64,000 nucleotides of DNA. It comes from Sarcophilus harrisii (taxonomy: Eukaryota; Chordata; Mammalia; Dasyuromorphia; Dasyuridae). Location: contig NC_045428.1 of assembly GCF_902635505.1 (NCBI RefSeq), positions 115,959,641 to 116,023,640 of the forward strand. Reading direction: 5' to 3'. Under the pieces are notes generated by a model. That model was not told where the DNA came from. It saw nothing but the letters and a program-made list of their open reading frames with translations, and did not search any database. The translations under genes and the position numbers were made by a program. Positions 21,036 through 33,120 of this stretch are shown one piece after another. Positions within the stretch are counted from its first letter, which is position 1, and the number at the start of each line of letters is the position of its first letter.

Positions 21036-22968
21036 AATTGAAGATATTATGTGAGAGATCATTCACAGTAGACAGAATTCTACTTTTCATAACCACTTCC
21101 TAAGAAAGGAAGAGATTAGAAAGGCATAAGAAAAAAAGAATTTTACAGGTATAAAAGGAGGATTTCTTTTGATAGCAAGTCAGTGATATCACTATGAAAC
21201 ATTTAAAATATAAAAGAACCATATTGACTTATATTTCACAGTCAAATACTTAAATAGCATTTTCATTAAATTCAGAAGATGTGGGAAAAGAGAGATTAAA
21301 TGTAGTTTTCTCTGCTGATATAAGGTAAAGAGGTATTAAAAATATGAAGTTGCTTCACAGGAAATTTAAAATCAGAAAGGAGGAAATGGCGATTTTCCAC
21401 TTTTCCACCTCACATGCAACTCCCACAATGTCTTCATTTACAGCTCACTGAATGTGTATATGAAGGGAGTATAAGGTGGGGAGCACACAAAGAATTATAA
21501 AAAAGCTTTGTGAGTATTTGTATCACATCCTTGCCAACCTTAATCTTTGAGAGTCTCATCCCATTTACTAGATAGCAGTAAAGAGTCCAAAGTTACACAG
21601 CAATCAGTGACAAAGTTAATTGGAATCTGTTTCCCTACATTTCCCCTTCAGCAATTTTAAACACTCCAGAAAAGTCCTCCTTAGACTAAAAAAATGTTTT
21701 ACCTAAGGAATTGCAAAATAGATAATGCATATGAAAATGTCAATGTTTATGAAAGACAAAAAAAAAAAAAGAAGTAGATTTATTCATTTTAGTTCAGCTT
21801 TAAGACTTAAACACCTTTAGTCTAGAGGAAGGACAAAACAGGCAGATCTTCTAGTCTCAGTTCATACCTTCTGATGGTACCAACAGTGAAGGGGAAGTGG
21901 GAAGGAGACAAAAATAAAGAGTTAAGAAAACAGAAAGAGGCACTATTAGGCAAAGAAAAGATTGAAGAAGGAAACCTTGTTGTCTCTTCCCTTTATTCTG
22001 GTCCATGTCCTTGAATTTATCCCTTTGCAAGACCTATAAAGGAAAGAATATTACATTGAAAAAGCTATCACTTTTGGACAAGCTTTTGTCCAAATTGGAC
22101 AAAATTTGGAAAAATTAAAATATTGTTAAAAAAAAAGGAAAATATTTCAATCTCTAAGAGCAACTGTATTTCAATTTTTTTTTTTTAAAAAATGTATTGA
22201 GGAGGAAGATAAAGATATTTTTTCCAATTCAAAATGGAATGGAAAATTATACTGAGGAAGAAAGACATGAATAAAACAAAATATTACCCTATTTAACAAA
22301 TTCAGATGTTTTTTTGGGGGGTGAAGTGGGGTATCAGGATGGTCCCAGACCTGTGATTTTATCAGTGTGGGGAACTCTTGGTTTGAAATCTCTTCTACTA
22401 ATGCATATAGCAATGAATCTGTAATTTATAAATCTTTAAAAACTGCCTGAGACACTGAGAGGTATGATTTGTCCCTGGCCACACCATCCATTATATATCA
22501 TAGGCAAGAACCCAGATCTTACTGGCTTCAAGTTAGGCTCTTTGTCTCATACCATACTACTTCTCGCTTAATAAAACCATGTTCATTTAATCAAATATTC
22601 AAACATTTTCCCTTTGAGCTTGCATTTATAACAAGGGTAATGGGGCCCATCACATGCTTATTTCACATACTTTTCTTTTCCTGTTCATCACCTACTTGAT
22701 TCACTTTTATGCTCACTAATGTTTAGCCTAATGATCAGCTTATTTTATATGCATGGTAGCCATTACCTACCTCCTACTCTCATGAGTTTCCAGGATGATC
22801 CCTGAGGTTTCTATGCTCAAAGTAGCCATCTGTATAGTGTATGCAGTGATCTAAAGCAGAGGAGGGATTTTAATTCTCAATGGAGAGAGAATAGCTAGAT
22901 GAACAGCTTATTTCTTTATGTCTGCCTTGCATTTTCCCCAGGGATATGGCTACTAGATAGTATAGTAG
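21036..22968. other. single-copy sequence, no gene
   Basis: Nearly 2 kb with short A- and T-runs (for example 21758-21770 and 22177-22187) but no repeat family or credible frame recognised. Open frames of 76-80 codons near 22171-22413 and 22469-22699 have no family resemblance. Confidence 0.45.
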
Positions 22969-22969
22969 A

Positions 22970-23209
22970 CTGTTGTTGTTTAGTTGTTTTCAGTTGTGTC
23001 CAACTCCATTTGGGGTTTCTTGGCAAAGTTGCTAAAGTGGTTTGCCATTTCCTTTTCCAGTCTATTTTACAGGTGAGGAAACTGAGACAATCAGGGTTAA
23101 GTGACTTGCCCAGCCCCACAGACCTAATAAATATCTGGGGTTATATTTGAACTCAGATCTTTCTGACCACAAAGCTGGCACTCGATCCACTGTGCCATGT
23201 AGTTGCCCC
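22970..23209 (-). mobile_element. MAR1-type CORE-SINE, minus strand
   Basis: The best preserved MAR1 in the window: (TTG)n, TTTTCAGTTGTGTCCAACTC, CATTTGGGGTTTCTTGGCAA, GTGGTTTGCCATTTCCTTTT, GGTGAGGAAACTGAGACAAT, TTAAGTGACTTGCCCAG and TCGATCCACTGTGCCATG. Open frames seen here on both strands are SINE shadows. Confidence 0.9.
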
Positions 23210-23212
23210 CTG

Positions 23213-23432
23213 AATTGAATTGATCTGAATTTAAATTCTATCTTAGATACTTTTTTAGTTATTTGACTGTGGGCAAATCATTTTTTTCAGTCTAAATTTT
23301 TTTATGTGTAAAATGAGTATAGTACAGATTAGCAACTACCTCAGGGATGTTAAGATGATCAAATGAAATGCCCATGTATTAAAATCTTAAACTTCTGTAT
23401 AAATTCTACTTACCACTGTTATTATTACTATT
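23213..23432 (+). mobile_element. MIR/THER1-type SINE, plus strand
   Basis: GAATTTAAATTCTATCTTAG, TGACTGTGGGCAAATCATTT, TTATGTGTAAAATGAGTATA, ACTACCTCAGGGATGTTAAG, AATGAAATGCC and TATTATTACTA follow MIR order. It abuts the preceding MAR1 directly. Confidence 0.75.
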
Positions 23433-23526
23433 AGAATTGCTGCAGTTTAGAGAGAGAAGTAATAATCAACTAACAGATTGTAACAGATGCTATCACTTAA
23501 TTATGAAAAATGTCCTTAAGAATTTA

Positions 23527-23550
23527 AATATATATATATATATATATATA
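23527..23550. repeat. (TA)n microsatellite
   Basis: Twelve TA units. Confidence 0.95.
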
Positions 23551-23711
23551 AAACACAAAATATTATATGAACATGCTATATATTACTTACTAAAATGTCC
23601 TATTCAATTTTCTTTTACTTTTCCCTTTTTGGTTATTGTTTACCAGTAGATAATGTTCTAGGCTCTAAAGTGAGAACATGTGAAATGAATTAGTGAACAA
23701 ATGATCTATTG

Positions 23712-23795
23712 TGATTTGGTAAGCATTGATTGAGCACTCACTATGTACAAAATAGTATGGGGGATACAGAAATGAGCATCACACAGTCATATAGT
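23712..23795 (-). mobile_element. L2-type 3' end fragment, minus strand
   Basis: GGTAAGCATTGATTGAGCAC TCACTATGTAC, then GGGGGATACAGAAATGAGCA, is the antisense L2 terminal segment. Confidence 0.6.
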
Positions 23796-23809
23796 CATGG
23801 GACTATATA

Positions 23810-24439
<630 letters not shown>

Positions 24440-24440
<1 letters not shown>

Positions 24441-24640
24441 AGAAAACATTTTGATATATATATATATATATATATATATACATTTGATATATATCAGTAA
24501 AATAGATTTCTTTGTAATCCTATATGTTTTATACATTTAAAATATCTTCTAAGAAGGGAACCATAGGCTATGCCAGACCACCAAAGGGATCCATTTCACC
24601 AACCACCCCCCTCCCCCCAAAGTTGAGAATTGTTTTAGAA
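24440..24640 (-). mobile_element. hAT-type non-autonomous element, minus strand
   Basis: TTCTTTGTAATCCTATATGT, TTATACATTTAAAATATCTT, CTAAGAAGGGAACCATAGGC and CAGACCACCAAAGGGATCCA correspond to the middle and end of the repeat seen at 11950, 36005, 40130 and 44360. The left end is replaced by (TA)n. Confidence 0.65.
24454..24480. repeat. (TA)n microsatellite
   Basis: About 13 TA units at the edge of the next hAT-type element. Confidence 0.95.
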
Positions 24641-24649
24641 CAAGGTCAG

Positions 24650-25035
24650 AAAACTGATTCTAGGAAGAGAAAAAGGCAGGCCTGATGGTTGATAATAGTA
24701 TTGAAAGGAATCAAATGGGCTTCTTTCTTCCCATTCTTCCCAATCCCACTTGTCATTTCTGTTGGTTGTTGTAGTATCTAACTTTAATAACTCTAAGAGT
24801 TAGGTGATCAAACAAATGAATGCTTTGATGTGAAACTTAACATCAGTTTCTCATCCTAATTGAAGTTTTACTACTGCATTTCTAGGCATCTTTAGCAGTT
24901 TAAAACATCTTTTTGGAACAGATGGACAATGGAGTCAGGTAACCCAATGCTGGTTTTTCCTAAACACATAAAGTGTTCTGTTTCTCCAATTGTAACAGCA
25001 TATCCAGCTTTTTAATGCTCACACTGAAAAAATTC
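24650..25035. other. single-copy sequence, no gene
   Basis: No repeat family or coding frame recognised. Confidence 0.4.
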
Positions 25036-25870
25036 TTACATTCTGGGAGCTATGCATGTCTCAGACAATATATAAGTATAGCCCCTAGCAGTCTGTCTAA
25101 AGTGTAACAAATCACTGATTACTTTTCCAGCCAGCAATGCTAACCCTGGGTTGGGAGGGGAGAAAGGGAGGATGGAAATCAGAGCTCTCCCAATCATCAG
25201 CAATTTACAATAAAGAACATGTCTATCCCATAGCAACCCAGGGCATATGCCGTGAGTGCCATCATCCCAACAATGATATTCCACAATGTTTTGCCAATGT
25301 TTGCTTCAATCTGTGGGATTCTTCCTACCAACTGTCAAGTCCTCAGGTATTCTAACAGCCTCAGAGTGTTTAAATTTAATTTTAAATGAACATGTACATA
25401 CCACTGTCTTTTCTTCTTGACTTATTTTTAGAGGAAAGTCACGATGAAAGGTTAGTTCCTGAAAGTCTTAGCCAGTTAAATGTGCAGCATGAGAACATTA
25501 AGCCCTGCAGTCAGACACACAGAGAGCAAAGGGGAAAATGTTCCAGTGGGGCTGCAGTATTTCAGCATATGCAGGAATGATGTCATTTGTTTTCACAGAA
25601 CCCACTTGAAAATTGTTCCTGCCTTTCAAAAACTGCAGTAGGGTGCATCTTGTGGAGACTTCCTGCATACCATATTTCAGAGAACGTTAAAGTTTACACT
25701 GCATCAAAATCTAGCCAATCACATTATTTAATCCACTCTGTCCCCCATTTTCATTTGTCCTCCCTACCTGAAGTTAATGTAGTGTTAGATCATCATTTGG
25801 TATATTCTGGCCAGACTGGAACTACAAGAGCATCCCTGAATGACTCAGCTTTAAAATCAAAATAACCTGG
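25036..25870. promoter_or_regulatory. candidate conserved non-coding island
   Basis: Repeat-free and slightly GC-richer, with no simple repeats. It holds several short open frames (64-92 codons) that start and stop without splice-like borders and resemble no family I know. An AP-1/MARE half-site (TGACTCAGC) lies near 25842. Whether it is conserved cannot be seen from one genome, so the regulatory label is a guess. Confidence 0.25.
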
Positions 25871-25900
25871 ACACAAGATATTGCTTTTTACCCATTACCT

Positions 25901-25935
25901 AGTTTTTTTTTTTTTGGTTTGTTTGTTTGTTTTTA
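25901..25935. repeat. poly-T and (GTTT)n
   Basis: A T homopolymer of about 13 followed by GGTTTGTTTGTTTGTTTTT. Confidence 0.85.
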
Positions 25936-26194
25936 ATAGGCTTCCTGCCTTTGGGCAGCTATCTCGCTAAATAAGCATCATCATTATTTAGTCTTTTTGT
26001 AGAACTTCATATTAACTAGCTTCTTTTTAATCATACATTAATCATTCCTCTTTTGTAAATCTGTGAAGTAAATTGTCATTACCACATCAGTTCCTTAAGT
26101 TAGCAAATAGTCATAGAAAAGAGCTTGGTCTTTTAATAATAGCGCTGACAGAATGAGGACCCCCTACAACTAAATATTAAGTTTTCCATTTTAA

Positions 26195-26285
26195 ACAACA
26201 ACATAGTAGAATTTATGTAGCACTTTAAGATTTGTGAAGCTCTGTACAAAAACATAATACAGACCCTGTCACACTTTTCAGTGTG
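26195..26285 (-). mobile_element. MIR fragment, minus strand
   Basis: TTTATGTAGCACTTTAAGAT TTGTGAAGCTCTGTACAAAA is the antisense MIR 3' segment ('tttatatagcactttaaggtttgcaaagcactttac'). Confidence 0.65.
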
Positions 26286-26689
26286 TAAACATATATATGA
26301 ATTGGATTCAAAATCTAGCCATGTAGTTGATAAAAATTCAAAAGTTCCTACTGTATTTCAATTGACTGAAGAAACTGAAAGGATATATTTTAGTTACTAA
26401 AATGTGATATAAACAGATTGTTAGTGCATATTTTAACACACACTTTTTCTCTTCTATATTTACATATAATGATCACGCTTCCAGCCTTATTACTTTGGAG
26501 AACTCTTGCCAACCCAATTTCTTCATTTACTCACTTAGGTTTATGCTTTTTCTTGTTGTACTAGTCTTTGTTGACCATTCTACTCATTGGTATTAAATTT
26601 GCTGTGATATCCATTTGACATATTATTCATAGATTTTGTTCATTTATTTTTTTTAACACTATATGAAATTTAAATGGATTAGAGAATTC

Positions 26690-26760
26690 CAAGGGAGGAA
26701 ATTTCTTCTACTAAAGAGCAACAATTTTTCTTCAAATTGCAACTTGAAGAGAGTTATGTT
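26690..26760 (-). mobile_element. marsupial SINE fragment, minus strand
   Basis: GAGGAAATTTCTTCTACTAA and TTGCAACTTGAAGAGAGTTA resemble the '5' gaggaaactccctctacc...gcaacttagagagtt' part of the SINE also seen at 47985 and 56185. Confidence 0.45.
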
Positions 26761-26867
26761 GGGTCATTGATAAATCTAGGAACATTCATTCAATATGTCA
26801 GATACAGGGCTTTATTCTATCATGCTGAAGTTCCTTCTCACATCTGTAGATAAAATCCAGAAGAGTC

Positions 26868-26889
26868 TGTGCCATATAAATATGGCACA
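26868..26889. other. 22-bp near-perfect palindrome
   Basis: Arms TGTGCCATAT and ATATGGCACA are exact inverted repeats separated by AA. The centre TATAAATA resembles a TATA/MEF2-type core. No neighbouring feature explains it. Confidence 0.8.
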
Positions 26890-27039
26890 TATTTATATCA
26901 GTTTATTGGGATGTCTCATCTCATAACCTTGATCTCTCATCCTATCATAATTTTGATACAATTAAAATTAAATTTAATCTCAAATAGTTATCTGAAACTC
27001 AAATTTGCTTACCACACAGGAGACATCAATCTCCACATA

Positions 27040-27262
27040 TTCTGACCACTGTGTGACCCAGTGGATAGAGTTTTGGATTTGGAGTCAAGAAGATCTGAAT
27101 TCAAATCTAACCTTAGATATTTGTATGATCTTGGGCAAGTCACAAACTTGAGCAAGTTCCCCAACTGTAAAATGATGATGATAATATCATTTACCTTTTA
27201 GGGTTACTAGAATATAATAATATTTTGTAAAGCACTTAATGCTGTATAAATTCTATTTATTT
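27040..27262 (+). mobile_element. MIR/THER1 CORE-SINE, plus strand
   Basis: GTGTGACCCAGTGGATAGAG, TTTGGAGTCAAGAAGATCTG, AATTCAAATCTAACCTTAGA, TGATCTTGGGCAAGTCA, AACTGTAAAATGATGATGAT and TTTGTAAAGCACTTAATGCT follow the full tRNA head, CORE and L2-like tail. Confidence 0.85.
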
Positions 27263-27499
27263 TTTTATCATTTTTGTTGTTGTCAGTGCCGTAACTAAAT
27301 CTTTATTTTTCTTGCCCATTTTCAAACTATTTCAAAACTATTTTTTTTCACAATATCTTTAGGGTACATGATTGTACATTACACACATGATTAGATTATT
27401 AGGGACATACAAAAATTACTTTTATAAGAAAATAAGCCAATGTCATTTTCTCAGTGAAATACTGATTTATGCAAAAATTCTTTAAAAACCCTGAATTTG

Positions 27500-27547
27500 A
27501 TTGCAAATATTTATTGAGCATATACTATATTATAGCAAAGGGCATAG
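27500..27547 (-). mobile_element. L2-type 3' fragment, minus strand
   Basis: CAAATATTTATTGAGCATAT ACTATATTATAGCAAAGGG matches the antisense L2 terminus. Confidence 0.5.
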
Positions 27548-27549
27548 CT

Positions 27550-28400
27550 TCTTGTATGTTTTTAATCCCCTGATTTATTTCCCTAGATTTTTGGAATCAC
27601 TTAACTAGAAAACCTCTAGTAGTCTGGATTTTTGAAACAATGGAACTTCCTCTCCAAACCTTTTAACATCATGATAAATTGAAGCTTCCCTAGATTTTTC
27701 TTTTTGCCTGAGGAATCCATCCTTAGGCTAGTACCTTTTAATGACTGAAAACTCTTTTAAAGCCTCTCTTTAAGAACCATCTGTCCTTTCAGCCAGAATA
27801 TATATGTATTTAAATCCATTGCTTATTCCATCATTGTATCTCATAGCCAGGATCCAAGGTCTTTCCCAGGTCAAGAAGGAGCTTAAGCAGATTTCTCCTA
27901 AATTTCTCTGAAGGAACACTTTAAACTGCTCATCTTGACAGACTAATAAGTTATGTTTTGCCCCACACTGATGGCCTTTTTGCATCCAGCTGGGCTCCAT
28001 GATAATTGGGAGCCCAGTTCTAATGAGGCACAGCTGGCTTGTTAGCTAGGCCTATATTTTGAGGACAAACCCCCTTAAAGAGACAGTTTCCACCCAGTTA
28101 TAATATTTAAGTTAAATCTTTATTGAAAATCAGTCTTTCCCTTAACTTTTTGTGTGTTTGTGTGTATGTGTGTATATATTTGTGTATATTGTTACCCTTT
28201 CCTGGGAGTTGTCATTTTCATTTGTTAATCTAAAACATTACTGATATGTTAATATTTTTTGGTCGATTTTTCAATCCTGTCACTTTCTTCTTCAAAACAT
28301 ATAGAAAACTGAAGTTGATTTTAGCAAGCATGAATTTGCTCATGGAATACAACCACTAGGGTATGAATTAAAAATAAAATATGGTAAAATAGGAGTGCAA
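27550..28400. other. single-copy sequence, no gene
   Basis: No recognised repeat. A 76-codon minus open frame at 27770-28000 has no family resemblance and no splice context. A short TGTGTGTGTATGTGTGTATA stretch lies near 28150-28180. Confidence 0.4.
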
Positions 28401-28404
28401 GGGT

Positions 28405-28580
28405 TATAACAGACATTTTATAACACCTTATATTCAAGTGATTTGAGTTTTGCTGTGGGGTAGGGACTATAAAAAATCATTCTGATTTTGCAGATGAAAA
28501 ACCAAAACTCTGAGAAATTTGATGTCTTGCCTTGGTCACACAGTTGATGTGTTAAAGCTAGATTATGAAGCTTCTTTGTT
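28405..28580 (-). mobile_element. MIR fragment, minus strand
   Basis: TTTTGCAGATGAAAAACCAA, GAGAAATTTGATGTCTTGCC and TTGGTCACACAGTTGATGTG are the antisense MIR core ('attttacagatgaggaaactgag...cttgcccaaggtcacacagc'). Confidence 0.75.
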
Positions 28581-28668
28581 CCTGTGTTGGGTTTTTCTGT
28601 GTTCTGTACTGATAGCCTGTAAAATGGACATGAAATCAGAAGCAGGTTACTTGATAATCAAATAAAGG

Positions 28669-28700
28669 GTGTGTGTGCGTCTCTCTCTCTCTCTCCGTGT
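28669..28700. repeat. TG/CT microsatellite
   Basis: GTGTGTGTGCGTC followed by (TC)n and CGTGTC. Confidence 0.9.
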
Positions 28701-28739
28701 CTGGATATTTGTATGTATGAATGTACCTATATTAGCTAA

Positions 28740-30160
28740 TAATCTCCTAGTATAAAGAATCTCTTGTGGGAATAAGAAAAATTTCCCACATAACATGTTG
28801 AAAGAAAATAAATACTATCTATGGGGTAAAAAAAGAGGAAGATAATTCTAGATAAAAGATGAACCATGGAATAGGTGATGTGGTAAAGTTAGGATGCAAA
28901 GTAGATGAAAAATAGTGAGAAAATATACAGTAGATAAAATCAGTTGAAAATAGTCCTCAAGTTAAGAAAACTAGATTTTGATCATAGACAACACATTTGA
29001 CACATATATGACCAAAAATACTCCAAACAAACCCCATCAGAAAAAAAAAATCATCTTTAATTAGAATGTCTACACTGAAGCAGTGAATATGTTCTAATTT
29101 TTGAGGATACTTCATTTGCACATTTATATTTTAAGATCTGGTTTCTGAAGTGGTATTGGTATAGCTAGACAGAAGAGCAGAGATGAGTAATTAACCGAAT
29201 AATTCAGTCAGTATAAATAGATGTAGATAGTAATGGATAATTCAGGCTAAAAAAATCTTTTTTTTTTTTCCAATGGCAGGAATTTTTTTTAAAAGGACTT
29301 GAATTACTTGAATAATTGAATTACTCCCCCAAGTCATGTGATTAGCATATATATGACATCAATAACAGATTTTTTAAAAAGTATGTACATCTGCAATGGG
29401 TATCAGTTAAGAAATTCAAAAGCTGAATTTTCCATCGATTTTATTGGATTACTAATTCAAAGTTTTTGAAGAAAAATTATAATGGTTATTGGTATATAAA
29501 ACCTACTATATATCTATATAGTCATATAACTCTGTAATTTTCCATATTTTACTTCACTAATTACATGGCCCAGAGAGTATTTTAAAAATCTGCTATGATA
29601 GGTCCCTGCTTGTTCTGTATTTGGGTTCCTTAATGTTATTTTTTTTAGTTATCAATCATAGCTAATTTTTTTGTCAGTGATATGTTTTTCCCATTAGACT
29701 TCAAATCTTACTATTAATCATAAAGTATTTCAGATATCTGATACTTCACCCACTCACTACAGTTCTATTATATTTCCCTTTTTTGTAGCGTAAAGGTGGT
29801 TCTGGGTTCAGACTATACCTGTAGAATTTAGGCTCTGGCAAGGCCTATTAATTTTGGTAAGGGATAAAGACAGAAAAGTTTCCAGTACAGATATAGCTGA
29901 TGGACTAATAGACTATCATTTGCTGCAGCAATATCAGCCTAGCTAGATTTGGAGAGGCTTATAATTTTTTTCCCTAGTTAAACATCAAGAGGATTTTTTG
30001 GGGGAGGAGGAGGGGAGAGGAGGGGTCACACCATGTATATAAATGATTATCCTTGTCAAGTTTGTAGAGGAATTGAAATCGGCTCACAATGACAAAATTA
30101 CATATCCTTGAAATATTGAAGTGAATTATTTCACCTGGAAATTATCTTTCCACTTAAACT
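28740..30160. other. single-copy AT-rich sequence, no gene
   Basis: No repeat family recognised. A G/A-rich patch (GGGGGAGGAGGAGGGGAGAG) lies near 30000-30020. It has only three runs of three or more G, so it is not a full quadruplex motif. Confidence 0.4.
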
Positions 30161-30474
30161 TGTTTTCTTATATGACTAGAAATCCCATAACATATTAAGA
30201 ACATAAAATTGCTTCCTCTTCTTTTTACCCCTCGCTGCTACAAGATACTTTCGCAGAGCAAATGCCTTTGGACTAATAACAGAGAGAAATTATCGTCCCT
30301 TTCCTTTTCAGAGTTTGCCAGTTATCTTTATAATTCAATAATGTAATCAATGTTATCCCACATTTTTGAGTTTGGGGAAATAATGAAATTGTCTAGAAGC
30401 AAATCAGCTTTCTGCTGAGATTAATTTTAAGCACAAGGGCAGGTTGGAAAGAGAGATGTGATCGAGACACTTAC

Positions 30475-30657
30475 CTCTCTCTCCAGTATGATACCAGGTG
30501 ACGGCACACTCAGGGCTGAAACACAGCTCAGTAGCATTACATCACCATAAGCAACTTTCATTGGCTGCAAAAACTTGTCAGGACAAGACAGCCTTTCCAG
30601 TTGCTGTGTGAAAACTCTTGTGGACTCTTTCCTGGAAGATAGACTTTTCTTGTTTCA
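30475..30657 (-). other. possible first exon, minus strand (speculative)
   Basis: On the minus strand an open stretch from a stop at 30657 runs to a strong splice-donor match, GAG|GTAAGT, at 30475/30474. It includes a CCAAT element (GCAGCCAATG, about 30570-30561), whose ATG opens a short frame beginning MKVAYGDVMLLSCVSALSVP. The block is repeat-free and GC-richer than its flanks. I recognise no protein. The same bases read on the plus strand also look like an acceptor (pyrimidines then CAG), so the direction is not settled. Confidence 0.2.
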
Positions 30658-31146
30658 ATGCAACCCCATCTATACTTTATGAACATTATTAACCCTTTAT
30701 GTTTAATATTTAACATCATTTTATCCAGTAGCTTAAAATTTAAATGGAACCTTCAAGAGAGAGGGGTGTGTGTACATGTTGAGGGAAAGGTATATATCTC
30801 TGGGAATATCTTTTACTATTATGTCTCTCAATTTTTTTCATTTTGCTTGTTTTTAATTGTAGGATCACAAATTCACAAGATTACCATTCCTACCATAAAC
30901 GTCTCTCTTATAACCCCCTTCCTGCTTTGGATCAATTTCCTCGCTCCTATACCTTTATTATTACCTGTTTTGTTCTTATTCTCTGTAGGCAAAAAGCACC
31001 AACATGAAAGGTTTTAAAAGAGTACAAGAATTTTTATTTTGATGAATGTCATTTGATTTAGTTCATAGATCTCTTATTTCCTTATTCATTTTCATTGTTG
31101 GATTTTTTTTTCCTATTGCATTCTATGAGTTATTTATGTACTGCTT

Positions 31147-31160
31147 ATTACCATGGTGAC
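31147..31160. promoter_or_regulatory. RFX X-box-like motif
   Basis: ATTACCATGGTGAC is an X-box-like inverted repeat with one imperfect half site. It lies in repeat-free sequence. Function unknown. Confidence 0.35.
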
Positions 31161-31479
31161 TTCCAAACTAAAACCATGTGTGTAATCTGAGAGGCCAAAG
31201 GGGGTTTACTAGTGGGTGTCATAGTGAAAGTGATAGGGGCTGTAAGTTGCAGTTTCCACCCAACTTTTGGTCCCTATTCTTGTTGCCTGTGGAAGCAGTA
31301 GATTTTTGTTTAATTCTGTGGGGAGAGGGATGAAGGAGAATAGGTTTGAGTATGTAGCTACAAAAAAAAAAATCTAATATATCTTTATAGTTCAGGCAAT
31401 ATTATCTTCCTCTCTATTTGTGAAAAATTGTTTTCTTCTTTTTTGCTCATGGGACATAGACCCTAAAATATAATACAAT

Positions 31480-31665
31480 GGAAAGGTTTTTGTTTTGTAA
31501 TGCAAGGACCTGAATGGATTGGCTCTGCCACTTGTAAAGTATTTAGAGTATATGATTTTGGATAAATAATTTATCCCTTTTGGACCTCAGTTTCCTTATT
31601 TGTAAGAGTGTTGGACTAGATAACCTTTAACATAGCATCCAGCTTTAATTTTCTGATCCTATGGC
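31480..31665 (+). mobile_element. THER2/MIR3-type SINE, plus strand
   Basis: GGACCTGAATGGATTGGCTC, GGACCTCAGTTTCCTTATTT GTAAGAG, TGTTGGACTAGATAACCTTT and CCAGCTTTAATTTTCTGATC follow the CORE-SINE with L3-like tail. Confidence 0.8.
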
Positions 31666-31679
31666 ATGGCTTAGATTGT

Positions 31680-32550
31680 TGAGAGTGAATCACAAAAATC
31701 TTTTTTTTTTAGTTGGCAATGACTAGAGTCACTGATATTCTATTGATATCAGGAATATTCCCTCCTAGTTATTGGCCAGCACTGCCTCTTTAGAAAGCCT
31801 AGAAAATCCCCAAGCTCAGGAAAAAAGGAGGCCATGTCTCTAAATCAGGTCTTGCTTGCCCTCTCAGTTGCATTGCTGGAAGGCCAGAAGAGTTGCCCCT
31901 GCTAAGGCTATACACACATGTTGACTGCAAAGAAGCTATTTATTACATCTGGTCATTCTGGTAGGAGTAGCAATTAGAAATACAAAGCCTCTAGTTATCT
32001 CTCATTTACACAGAATAATGTTGGGGGTTCAGAAGTCTCTGAGCAGCATCTACATACTGGAATATTCTCATACATTTCCATGGCCAATCCTCTGTGAGAA
32101 TGAAATGGGTATTCAGTGTGATAGTGCCTTTTCAGCTACTTCTGATTTCCTCTCACTACAAAGACAGGTGAAATGAGTGATTGTAGAATTGGTACCTAAT
32201 AAGGTACATGGACTCATTTCAATCTTGAGGATGACTCCAGAGAAACTGGTAGAGTCTCATTGAGTTCCCTATCAATTAAGAATTAATGACCAAGAAGAGG
32301 TTGTTATAAAACTAGAAAATATGCAGCATATACTCTGATCTTCTCAAATAAAAATTGCTCACACTTTTCATGTTTTCCCACATGTAGAGCTCAAGATGAA
32401 TAGTTGATTTTTTATTTCTATTCATTTCACTAGAAAACTTAGTTTGAGAATAAATGGAATAAAAATGGAAATTCACATGGGATATTTTGACTTTTAGGTC
32501 AATAATTCAGGATGTATAGTTTTCAAAATTAGCTACATATGTTTAGTTAT
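31680..32550. other. single-copy sequence, no gene
   Basis: No recognised repeat or coding frame. Slightly GC-richer at 31780-32160. Confidence 0.4.
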
Positions 32551-32554
32551 GGCA

Positions 32555-32660
32555 TTATTTATTTATATAGCACTTATCCCCATGGCCTGTAAATGATATA
32601 TAAATAAAACAGGTGTTATTATTCCCATTTCTAGTAGAGGAAACTGAGGTTCTGAGACAA
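32555..32660 (-). mobile_element. MIR fragment, minus strand
   Basis: TTTATATAGCACTTATCCCC, GTGTTATTATTCCCATTTCT and AGAGGAAACTGAGGTTCTGA are antisense MIR. Confidence 0.8.
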
Positions 32661-32661
32661 T

Positions 32662-32830
32662 CAATCAACAAGCATTCATTAAATGTCTATTTTATATACA
32701 CTAAACACTGCTAGGCATTTGGAACACAGAGACAAAAGTGAAACAATAAGTTCCCAAATGGAAACAATACATACATTTATGGGCACATGTAAATATAAAA
32801 TAAATACAATAAATTATTAACCCAAAGTCA
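32662..32830 (-). mobile_element. L2-type 3' end, minus strand
   Basis: ATCAATCAACAAGCATTCAT TAAATGTC, ACTGCTAGGCATTTGGAACA CAGAGACAAAAGTGAAACAA and GAAACAATACATACATTTAT follow the antisense L2 3' region. Confidence 0.75.
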
Positions 32831-32944
32831 GCAAAGCATTTCTAGAAGTGAAAATAGATCCTGATGTAATAGTCTAAAAATTTCAAAGCTATGTTCCTAT
32901 GTCATATTAAAAAGACAGCCCTTTTGCTTCCTTTTGTATATTGT

Positions 32945-33032
32945 CTCCCTCTATGCCATTGTAAGTAGTTGAGGGAATTTTTAGGTAGGTAGATATGACC
33001 AAGAAGCTGTCATCATGGATGGTCCCAGTGTC
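32945..33032 (+). repeat. unnamed dispersed repeat, copy 1
   Basis: ATGCCATTGTAAGTAG, then TGACCAAGAAGCTGTCATCA, GATGGTCCCAGTGTCA. The same order occurs at 34230-34315 with scattered differences. I cannot name the family. Confidence 0.55.
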
Positions 33033-33120
33033 AGTCTTTTGCCTTTCTTTGTATTCCCACATTTAGCAGGGGACTAACACATAGTAGCTGCTTAATAAGT
33101 GTTTATTAACTAATTGACCA
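33033..33120 (+). mobile_element. L2/MIR 3' end, plus strand
   Basis: TCTTTTGCCTTTCTTTGTAT TCCC, AACACATAGTAGCTGCTTAA TAAGTGTTTATTAAC is the sense L2 terminus. Confidence 0.8.

Noticed and set aside
27040-27130. tRNA-like sequence near GTGGATAGAG...GTTCAAATC-type motifs
   Set aside because: This is the tRNA-derived head of a CORE-SINE with SINE core and tail attached, not a functional tRNA gene.
30000-30030. G-rich tract as a quadruplex
   Set aside because: Only three G-runs of three or more, so it fails the usual four-run rule.
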